DNA of 14,458 nt from DASSZN01 sp035702805 (GTDB lineage Bacteria > Chloroflexota > Chloroflexia > Thermomicrobiales > Thermomicrobiaceae), in the NCBI GenBank assembly GCA_035702805.1, contig DASSZN010000195.1, forward strand, positions 1 through 14,458, in the 5' to 3' direction. A model generated the notes under the pieces. That model was not told the DNA's origin. It did no database searches and was given only the letters and a program-made list of their open reading frames with translations. Of the stretch, positions 7,639-13,618 are shown piece after piece; the stretch's first letter is position 1, and each line of letters starts with the position of its first letter. The position numbers and the translations under genes are program-made.

Positions 7639-8969
7639 TGCGCCAGGTCGGCCGTGACCTCTTTCGCGCCGGCCGGCGCGGTGGACCGCTCGTCCGCGCG
7701 CTCCTCGGGCGGGTGGACGTTGCGGAAGAAGGCATAGAAGATGACGTTGCCGATCACCTGGAGGACGCCGCCGATCTCGAAGGGCAGCGCCAGCGAGATG
7801 TGCTCGAACAGGTAGCCGGCCAGCGCCGGGCTGAGGACCGAGGTGCCCTGAGACGGCACGTTCGACAGCCCGGCGAGGGTGCCGCGCTCCTCGGGCGGCG
7901 CCATGGCCATCACGAACGACTGGCGTAGCGGCATGGCCACGCGCTGGGCACACATGCGGATGAGGTAGACCGCGCCGGCCGTCCAGAAGGTCGGCGCCAG
8001 GACCATCGGGATCAGCAGCACGCCCTGGAACATGCGGCTCACCACCACCGTCCGCACCAGGCCGAGGCGCCGTGCCACCGGGGCCGCGGCCAGGATCGAG
8101 GCCAGCGTGGCCAGGTTGATGATCGTGTAGAGCAGCCCGATGGTGCCCGGTCCCGCCCCGTAGCGCCGGTAGAACCAGTAGGTGATGAACGGGCCGATGA
8201 AGCCGACGGCGAAGCCGTTGACGCTGTTGGTGACCCACAGGCGCAGCAGCAGCGCCCAGGAGGGTCGGGAGAGGCTCCAGGTGCGGGTGCCGCTCGGCCG
8301 CGGCGGCGCCTTGCGGTTGGCGATCGGCAGGCCGAGGAGCGCGGCCGTCAGCGCGAGGAGGGCCACCGCGTAGAAGGCGGGCCGGTAGGCGGCCGCTCCG
8401 TGGAGCCCGAAGTGGCCGGCCAGGTCCGGGATGGCCGCCAGCACGTTCCCCAGGATCGCGCCGAGCGCGGTGGCGAAGACCAGGCGGGCGAAGAGGGTGT
8501 TGCGTACCGTCGATGAGACGGCGTCGGTGAGGTAGGCCTGCTGAGCCGGGGCGTACGACCCGACGTTGCCGCCCCCGGCCCCGGCACCGCGGCCGAAGGA
8601 CCCGATCGCCGCGCAGGCGAAGATCACGGCCACGGCGTGCGACAGCGAGAAGATGACGGCGGCGGCGGCGGTCACGAGGGGCAGCGCCACGATGAACACC
8701 TTGCGGCCGAGCCGGTCGGAGAGGACGCCGATGCTCGCGGTGAGCACGGCCGAGGTGAGCGCGGTCACGGCGAAGAGCGTGCCGAGCTTGATCGCGTCGA
8801 AGCCGATCAGCGCCAGGTAGATCGGCACGATCACCCCGGACAGGGCGGCCGTGCCGCTCATCCCGATCTGGGCCAGCAGGAGCAGGCCGACGTCGCGGAT
8901 CATCCACTCCGGGCGCAGCTGGCGGCCGAGCGACCGGCGCCTCCCGGGCGCGGGCGTGGGAACGGGCAC
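7626..8969 (-). CDS. Major facilitator superfamily transporter
   Basis: A 447-residue MFS permease of the inner membrane, probably moving a small molecule using the proton gradient; the substrate is unknown, and drug or metabolite export is a guess. Twelve hydrophobic helices can be laid out in two blocks. The signature motif A of loop 2-3 is GVLSDRLGRK at residues 81-90. A longer polar stretch near APPRPSGTRTW separates the halves, and the C-terminus is polar. The long frame continues upstream to 9449, but that part overlaps the stress-protein gene antisense and looks non-native. The GTG at 8969 has GGGGGAG four bases ahead; the next ATG begins WMIRDV 22 codons in. It is divergent from the usp genes across a 260-nt gap and convergent to the P-type ATPase. 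Confidence 0.85.
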   Translation of the reverse strand: MPVPTPAPGRRRSLGRQLRPEWMIRDVGLLLLAQIGMSGTAALSGVIVPIYLALIGFDAIKLGTLFAVTALTSAVLTASIGVLSDRLGRKVFIVALPLVTAAAAVIFSLSHAVAVIFACAAIGSFGRGAGAGGGNVGSYAPAQQAYLTDAVSSTVRNTLFARLVFATALGAILGNVLAAIPDLAGHFGLHGAAAYRPAFYAVALLALTAALLGLPIANRKAPPRPSGTRTWSLSRPSWALLLRLWVTNSVNGFAVGFIGPFITYWFYRRYGAGPGTIGLLYTIINLATLASILAAAPVARRLGLVRTVVVSRMFQGVLLIPMVLAPTFWTAGAVYLIRMCAQRVAMPLRQSFVMAMAPPEERGTLAGLSNVPSQGTSVLSPALAGYLFEHISLALPFEIGGVLQVIGNVIFYAFFRNVHPPEERADERSTAPAGAKEVTADLAHRAD

Positions 8970-9229
8970 GATACTCCCCCAATCGGTCGGGCCTCTGCCG
9001 GCGCCTTCCCGGAGCCGGCGGGGCACTTCCCTTGATACTACAGTGAATTGATCGCGGAAGGACAGGGTTCCGACACGTCCCGCTCGCCGTCGGCGGCTCC
9101 GGGGTGATTGCCACGAAGGTGTGACGCCGCCCGCTTCCGTGCGCATGCGCCTGTCATGCGCCGGAGCGCACGCTGGGGTCCGGAGGCGGGTTCCAGGGAC
9201 ACGTTCGGCCCGCGACGAGGAGAGCGGAG
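8970..9229. other. 260-nt divergent intergenic region between the MFS and usp genes
   Basis: No credible gene. It contains the only clearly AT-rich patch nearby (9028-9056). Read on the minus strand this gives TAGTAT (9035-9040) as a possible -10 for the MFS gene, without a good -35. A 7-bp inverted repeat, GCGCATG (9141-9147) and CATGCGC (9155-9161), lies in the leader side of the usp operon and could be an operator or a leader hairpin. GTGCGC (9139-9144) and GCGCAC (9166-9171) add an outer overlapping pair. Confidence 0.4.
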
Positions 9230-10165
9230 ATGGCGGAGATGGCAGAAGGGGCGATCGAGACGGTCGTCGTGCCGTTGGACGGGTCGGATCTGGCCGAGGC
9301 GGCGCTGCCGGTCGGCCGGGCGATCGCGGCGCGCGCCGGGGCGGCCCTGCGACTGGTCCGCGTCCTCGACCTCGGCCGGACGGCCGAGGCGCAGCGGCAG
9401 GCGGAGCAGGCGCTCTGGGAGTCGGCACGCCGCGCCGATGTCGAGGCACGGCTCAAGGTGCGGGTGGGGGATGCGGCCGAGGAGATCCTGCGCGAGGCGG
9501 CCGCCCTGCCGGCTCCGCTCGTGGTGATGACCACGCACGGCCGCTCCGGGCTGGGGCGCTGGCTGATCGGCAGCGTGGCGGATCGGGTCGTGCGCGGCGG
9601 GACGGCGCCGGTCCTGCTGCTCCGCTCCGGCGTCTCCCTCGACGGCGAGACGGGAACGCGCCGTCTGCTGGTGCCCCTCGACGGCTCGGCGCTGGCGGAG
9701 GACGCGCTGCCCATCGCGCAGGCGCTGGCCCGCGCCTTCGGCGCCGAACTCCACCTGGCCCGCGTGGCGGAGACGACCCGGCTCTTCATGCTCACCGGCA
9801 CGACCGACGCGCCCGTTCCCGACAACGTGATGGAGGAGCTCGTGGCCGGCCTGGAGGACGACGCGAGCGCGTACCTCGCGGGTGTCATCGAGCGGCTCGC
9901 GTCCGCCGGGGTGGCGGTGCGGGCAGCAGTGCTGAGCGGGGTGCCGGTCGACGCGCTGCTGACCTACGTGGACCGCCATGCGATCGAGCTGGTGGTGCTG
10001 GCCACGCACGGGCGGGGTGGGTTCAACCGCCTCGTGCTGGGCAGCGTGGCCGAGCGGGTGCTGCTCCAGGGGCATACCCCGATCCTGGTGGTGCCGCCCG
10101 TCCGGTCGGGTGAGGTCGGGACGCCGACGGACGGAGTGGAAGCCGCCGGCCGGACGGTCAGCTGA
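9230..10165 (+). CDS. Universal stress protein, two UspA domains
   Basis: A 311-residue cytoplasmic protein made of two fused UspA domains (about 10-137 and 143-283). Such proteins bind ATP or AMP and help cells endure starvation, hypoxia or damage; they have no single known reaction. Domain 1 opens with VVPLDGS (Asp17) and ends with THGRSGLGRWLIGS, where Gly104 and Gly114-Ser115 form the phosphate-binding motif. Domain 2 repeats this with VPLDGS and THGRGGFNRLVLGS (Gly261, Gly271-Ser272). The first Gly of the classic G-x2-G is Thr or Ala, a frequent variant. Both domains therefore look able to bind nucleotide. GAGGAGAG (9217-9224) supports ATG 9230. It heads a probable operon with a second usp 33 nt downstream and pncB. 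Confidence 0.9.
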   Translation: MAEMAEGAIETVVVPLDGSDLAEAALPVGRAIAARAGAALRLVRVLDLGRTAEAQRQAEQALWESARRADVEARLKVRVGDAAEEILREAAALPAPLVVMTTHGRSGLGRWLIGSVADRVVRGGTAPVLLLRSGVSLDGETGTRRLLVPLDGSALAEDALPIAQALARAFGAELHLARVAETTRLFMLTGTTDAPVPDNVMEELVAGLEDDASAYLAGVIERLASAGVAVRAAVLSGVPVDALLTYVDRHAIELVVLATHGRGGFNRLVLGSVAERVLLQGHTPILVVPPVRSGEVGTPTDGVEAAGRTVS

Positions 10166-10183
10166 CCGGGACGCCGCGGTCAG
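10162..10183 (+). repeat. Inverted repeat between the two usp genes
   Basis: CTGACCG (10162-10168) and CGGTCAG (10177-10183) are perfect 7-nt complements with an 8-nt loop. The left arm contains the stop codon of the first usp, and the right arm ends just before the ribosome site GAGGAG of the second. It could be a weak attenuator, an RNA-processing site, or chance in this composition. Confidence 0.3.
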
Positions 10184-10198
10184 TGAGGAGCGCGGGCG

Positions 10199-11095
10199 AT
10201 GATCGGGACGGTGGTGGTGCCGCTCGACGGCTCCAGCCTGGCGGAGGCGGCGATCCCGCTGGCCCAGGTGATCGCCGAGCGCTCCGGCGCGATGCTCCAG
10301 TTGCTCCAGGTCGTGCCGTCCGACGCGTCGGCCGCGGTCCAGGAGCAGGCACGCGAGTACCTGCGGGCGCAGGCGCGGCGGATCGACGACCGGGTGCAGA
10401 TCAGCATCCATCTCGGTGACCCGGCCGGCGAGATCGTCGACGGTGCGGCCGAGTTGCTCGACCCGATCGTGGTCATGACGACGCATGGCCGGAGCGGGCT
10501 GCGCCGCTGGGCCTTCGGCAGCGTGGCCGAGCGCGTGATCCACGGCGCGCGAACGCCGGTGCTCCTCATCCGCTCGGGCACCGCGCCGCCGCCCGCGATT
10601 CGCGCCATTCTGCTGCCGCTGGACGGCTCGGCGTACGCGGAGGCCGCGCTGCCCTACGCGGCGGAGCTCACGCGGGCGTTCGACGCCGTGCTGCACGTGG
10701 CGCGCGTGGTGGAGATGTCGGAGCTCTCCGCGTCACGCTCGCCGGAGGTCGACGAGGCGATGGCCATGGTGGTCGACGGCCTGGCACGCGGGGCGCGGGA
10801 CTACGTCGACCGGTGCGTCGCCGGGCTGCGTGAGCGGGGACTTCGGGCCGAGCCGCACCTGCTCGAGGGAGACGCGGCCGAGGAACTGATCGCGCTGGAG
10901 CGCGCGGGCGTGACCGACCTGACGGTGATGGCGACGCGGGCCCGGGCCGTGCTGAGCCGCGTCGTCTTCGGCAGCGTTGCCGAGAAGCTGCTGAAGCTCG
11001 GCACGACGCCGCTCATGTTGGTCGAGCCGGAACTCGTCCCCAATGGCGCGGTGCCGGGGACCTCGGCGTCGGGGATCGCCACGACCGATGGCTAG
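10199..11095 (+). CDS. Universal stress protein, two UspA domains, second domain degenerate
   Basis: A 298-residue paralogue of the preceding protein, again with two UspA domains. Domain 1 (about 1-128) is intact: VVVPLDGS at the start and THGRSGLRRWAFGS at 95-108, with Gly97 and Gly107-Ser108 for phosphate binding. Domain 2 (about 135-278) keeps LPLDGS and the closing FGSVAEK, but the glycine motif reads TRARAVLSRVVFGS (246-259), with Arg247-Ala248 replacing His-Gly. So the second half probably binds nucleotide poorly or not at all. GAGGAG (10185-10190) lies eight bases before ATG 10199. The gene ends by overlapping the start of pncB by 8 nt, so the stress protein and an NAD-salvage enzyme are likely made from one message. 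Confidence 0.88.
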   Translation: MIGTVVVPLDGSSLAEAAIPLAQVIAERSGAMLQLLQVVPSDASAAVQEQAREYLRAQARRIDDRVQISIHLGDPAGEIVDGAAELLDPIVVMTTHGRSGLRRWAFGSVAERVIHGARTPVLLIRSGTAPPPAIRAILLPLDGSAYAEAALPYAAELTRAFDAVLHVARVVEMSELSASRSPEVDEAMAMVVDGLARGARDYVDRCVAGLRERGLRAEPHLLEGDAAEELIALERAGVTDLTVMATRARAVLSRVVFGSVAEKLLKLGTTPLMLVEPELVPNGAVPGTSASGIATTDG

Positions 11096-12476
11096 CGAAG
11101 CGCCGCTGCCCTGCCGGAAGCCAGAGCGGGACATCGCCCTCGCGACCGACCTGTACCAGCTGACGATGGGCGCGGGCTACGCCGCGCTCGATCTGGCAGG
11201 ACCGGCGACCTTCAGCCTCTTCGTACGCCGGCTGCCGGCGGATCGCTCCTTCCTGGTCGTCGCCGGGCTGAGCGAGGCGCTGGCGAGGCTGCGCGGCCTG
11301 CGCTTCGAACCCGAAGACCTCGCCTACCTGCGCACCCTCCCCCAGGTGCGCCCCGACTTCATCGAGCGACTGGCCGGGTTCCGCTTCCACGGCGATGTCT
11401 GGGCGGTGCCGGAGGGGCGGACCGTCTTCGCCGACGAGCCGATCCTGGAGGTTCAGGCGACGATCCTCGAGGCGCAGCTCGTCGAGACGGCGCTGGTCAA
11501 CGCGCTCCACTTCCCAATCACGGTCGCGACCAAGGCCGCCCGCTGCGTGATCGCGGCGCCGGGCCGATCGCTGGTCGACTTCGGGCTGCGTCGCACGCCG
11601 GGGATCGAGGCCGGCCTGAGCGTGGCGCGCAGCTGCTACCTGGCGGGCTTCGACGCCACCAGCAACCTGATGGCCGGCGCGCGCTACGGCATCCCGGTCT
11701 CGGGGACGGTGGCCCACTCCTTCGTCGAGGCCTTTCCGACCGAGCTGGACGCCTTCCGCGCCTTCGCCACGGTCTATCCGGGGCCGGTCACCCTGCTGAT
11801 CGACACCTACGACTCGCTCCGCGGCGCCGAGCACGCGGTGGTGGTCGCGCGCGAGTTGGCGGCGCGCGGCGGCCGGCTGGCGGCGGTGCGGATCGACAGC
11901 GGCGACCTGGCGGCGCTGAGCGTCGGGGTGCGCCGCATCCTCGACGCGGCGGGCCTGGATGGGGTGCAGATCGTCGCCAGCGGCGGGCTCGACGAGTTCG
12001 CGCTGGCGGAGCTGGCGGCGCTCGGGGCCCCGATCGACGCCTACGGCGTGGGCACGCGGGTCGGCACGGCCGCCGACGCCCCGACGCTCGACATGGCCTA
12101 CAAGCTGGTTGATTACGACGGCGTGCCCCGGCTGAAGCTGAGCGAGGGTAAGCGAACGCTGGTTGGGGCCAAGCAGGTGTGGCGGCGGCGCGACGCGGAG
12201 GGGCGCTTCGTCGGGGACGTCATCGCCGGGCGCGACGACGCCTCGCCGGGGCCGGCCTGGGAGCCGCTGCTGGAGCCGGTGATGCGCGCGGGCACGGCGC
12301 TGCCCGAGCCGGACCTTTCGGCGATCCGGGCGCGCCACCACGCGGAGGTGGCGGCGCTGCCGGCGCAACTGCTCCGGCTGCGCGGCACCGGCGCCTACCC
12401 GGTCACGCTGAGCCCGGACCTGGCCAGGCGGCAGGCGCTGGCCGAGGCAGCGACGCGGCAACGCGAGGGCTGCTGA
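11088..12476 (+). CDS. pncB: Nicotinate phosphoribosyltransferase
   Basis: A 462-residue cytoplasmic enzyme of NAD salvage: nicotinate plus PRPP, with ATP hydrolysis, gives nicotinate mononucleotide (Preiss-Handler pathway). Landmarks are TDLYQLTM at 20-27, DFGLRRTPG at 164-172, GTVAHSFVEAF with His210 as the likely phosphorylated histidine, RIDSGD at 268-273 and YGVGTR for phosphate and base binding. Length suits the bacterial long form. ATG 11088 is preferred to an upstream in-frame codon near 11043 because homology starts only after it and it overlaps the usp stop (11093-11095), a typical re-initiation arrangement; no strong ribosome site is seen. It faces a nicotinamidase-like gene that could supply its substrate. 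The alternative name, quinolinate phosphoribosyltransferase, is excluded by the motifs. Confidence 0.93.
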   Translation: MASEAPLPCRKPERDIALATDLYQLTMGAGYAALDLAGPATFSLFVRRLPADRSFLVVAGLSEALARLRGLRFEPEDLAYLRTLPQVRPDFIERLAGFRFHGDVWAVPEGRTVFADEPILEVQATILEAQLVETALVNALHFPITVATKAARCVIAAPGRSLVDFGLRRTPGIEAGLSVARSCYLAGFDATSNLMAGARYGIPVSGTVAHSFVEAFPTELDAFRAFATVYPGPVTLLIDTYDSLRGAEHAVVVARELAARGGRLAAVRIDSGDLAALSVGVRRILDAAGLDGVQIVASGGLDEFALAELAALGAPIDAYGVGTRVGTAADAPTLDMAYKLVDYDGVPRLKLSEGKRTLVGAKQVWRRRDAEGRFVGDVIAGRDDASPGPAWEPLLEPVMRAGTALPEPDLSAIRARHHAEVAALPAQLLRLRGTGAYPVTLSPDLARRQALAEAATRQREGC

Positions 12477-12492
12477 GCGCGGGCGGCGCTCA
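12474..12492. terminator. Hairpin built from the two facing stop codons of pncB and the nicotinamidase-like gene
   Basis: TGAGCGC (12474-12480) and GCGCTCA (12486-12492) form a perfect 7-bp stem with a GGGCG loop. The first three bases are the pncB stop and the last three are the stop of the minus-strand gene. It may serve both strands as a terminator; no T-run is present, and 7 bp is short. Confidence 0.45.
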
Positions 12493-13083
12493 CTCGGTCT
12501 CGGGATGCACCGTATCCAGGCTGCCGATCTCCACCCCGGCGTCCCGCATCTCCTCGATGGCGCGCGCGATATCGCCGGACTGGACGTCGATGCCGCGGCT
12601 GGCATCGAGGAGCAGGGTGACGGCGAGCCCGTGCCGCCGGGCGTCGAGGGCGCTGGCGCGGACGCAGTAGTCGGTGGCCAGGCCGCCCAGGTAGAGGTGG
12701 GTCACGCCGTCCCGATGCAGGCGGTCGCCGAAGGGCACGCCGTCCGGGTCGGTCCCCTCGAAGGCGGAGTAGCCCTCCTCCTCGATGCCGGTGCCGCTAC
12801 TGATGACGACCACGTCGGCCGGCAGCGCGAGGTCCGGGCGAAAGGCGGCGCCGGGCGAGTCCCGCAGGCAGTGGGGCGGCCAGAGCCCGCCGTGCTCGCG
12901 GAAGTGGTGGCTCCCGACCGGGTGCCAGTCGCGCGAGGCGTAGACCGGCAGGCTCGCCGCGTCGAAGCGCTCGAGGTAGGCGTTGAGCACCGGGACGACC
13001 TCGTCCCCGAGCGGCACCGCGAGCGCGCCGCCCGGACAGAAGTCGTTCTGGACGTCGACGACCAGCAGTCCCGCCCTGGCCAT
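12490..13083 (-). CDS. Nicotinamidase/isochorismatase-family hydrolase lacking the catalytic lysine
   Basis: A 197-residue cysteine-hydrolase-fold protein most like nicotinamidase (PncA), which turns nicotinamide into nicotinate and ammonia. Visible are Asp10 in VVDVQNDF, metal ligands Asp52, His54 and His71 with HH at 59-60 nearby, and nucleophile Cys140 in GGLATDYCV. The usual catalytic Lys, in a KG motif before YSAF, is replaced: the text reads ISSGTGIEEEGYSAF with Ser96 at that place, and the whole protein has no lysine. It may be inactive, use other chemistry, or belong to a clade with a shifted base. GGGAGGG six bases before ATG 13083 fixes the start. It is convergent to pncB, so a nicotinamide-to-NaMN route is the natural reading, but substrate is unproven. 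I withhold the symbol pncA because of the missing residue. Confidence 0.82.
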   Translation of the reverse strand: MARAGLLVVDVQNDFCPGGALAVPLGDEVVPVLNAYLERFDAASLPVYASRDWHPVGSHHFREHGGLWPPHCLRDSPGAAFRPDLALPADVVVISSGTGIEEEGYSAFEGTDPDGVPFGDRLHRDGVTHLYLGGLATDYCVRASALDARRHGLAVTLLLDASRGIDVQSGDIARAIEEMRDAGVEIGSLDTVHPETE

Positions 13084-13302
13084 TGGATGCCCTCCCACGC
13101 TCGTGGCGCGTTCGACCGGCGGCGACCACCGGCGGTCCCGGCCGTGCCACGCGCCGGGGACCGGCGCGTGGCCCTGGCACGGGTTCGTAACGGCCCAGCC
13201 GCATCCGTTATGCCGTTGCCATGACGCGGCGCGTAGGGTGGGGACGCACCGGGGCGGCTGGTCCACCCCGGATGGGGTGTCGCGCGCGAGAGGACGGGTG
13301 CT
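13084..13302. other. 219-nt divergent intergenic region with a strong hairpin and a possible operator
   Basis: No gene is supported. GCCACGCGCCGG (13146-13157) and CCGGCGCGTGGC (13161-13172) form a perfect 12-bp stem with a GGA loop. Next to it TAACGG (13188-13193) and CCGTTA (13205-13210) form an inverted repeat with 11 nt between the arms. This sits in the AT-richest part of the gap and could be a binding site shared by the two divergent genes. I find no convincing -35/-10 pair on either strand. Confidence 0.5.
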
Positions 13303-13587
13303 ATGGCCGGCTGGGGCGACGTCGTCCTGATCCTGTTCGCGCTGGTCGTCGGGCTGGGCGCCCAGGCGCTCATCCGGAGCCGGGTGGGCTTCGAGTGGGT
13401 CGTCACCGCGGTCGCCGCCTGGCTGGGCGGGCTGACCGGGAGCGAGTACCACCTGGCCGGGTTCGGCAGTTGGGGCTGGGAACTGGCCGGGCTGCACGTC
13501 TTTCCGGCGTTGATCGGCGGCCTGCTACTGGCCGCGCTCGCCGAGTTGGGCCTGCGCGTGCTGGCCCGCCCCGTTGAGCCGGTGTAG
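13303..13587 (+). CDS. Small membrane protein, possibly GlsB/YeaQ-like
   Basis: A 94-residue, very hydrophobic protein with three predicted membrane helices (about residues 6-24, 30-47 and 63-87). Gly-rich packing is seen in VVGLGAQ, AWLGGLTGS and ALIGGLLL. Size and glycine pattern recall the GlsB/YeaQ/YmgE (transglycosylase-associated) small membrane proteins, some of which respond to stress, but the match is loose and no function should be assumed. GAGAGGA (13288-13294) lies eight bases before the ATG, and coding is supported by the clean alternation of helices and loops. The MgtA-like pump gene starts 31 nt downstream, so the two are probably co-transcribed, and a role linked to that pump or to membrane stress is a reasonable guess. 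Confidence 0.65.
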   Translation: MAGWGDVVLILFALVVGLGAQALIRSRVGFEWVVTAVAAWLGGLTGSEYHLAGFGSWGWELAGLHVFPALIGGLLLAALAELGLRVLARPVEPV

Positions 13588-13618
13588 CGCGCGGCATCCG
13601 AGGACTCGAGGCCGGTCG

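Noticed and set aside
6802..9114. 770-codon minus-strand frame covering the ATPase end and MFS gene
   Set aside because: It is out of frame with the real MFS protein and antisense to conserved ATPase motifs.
8970..9449. N-terminal extension of the MFS protein up to 9449
   Set aside because: It would run through the usp start region. The extension is Arg/Pro/Ser-rich, while the GTG at 8969 has a ribosome site and matches normal MFS length.
9038..10696. Long open frame on the minus strand opposite the usp genes
   Set aside because: It is the antisense of two clear Usp genes; its translation is Arg/His/Gln-rich with no domain, as expected in DNA this GC-rich.
11013..12605. 530-codon minus-strand frame opposite pncB
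   Set aside because: Shadow of the pncB frame with biased Arg/Gln/Asp composition and no fold signature.
13097..13127. Direct repeat of ACCGGCGG (two copies, 5 nt apart) in the divergent gap, considered as a regulator site or CRISPR remnant
   Set aside because: Only two short copies in GC-rich DNA; too weak to separate from chance.
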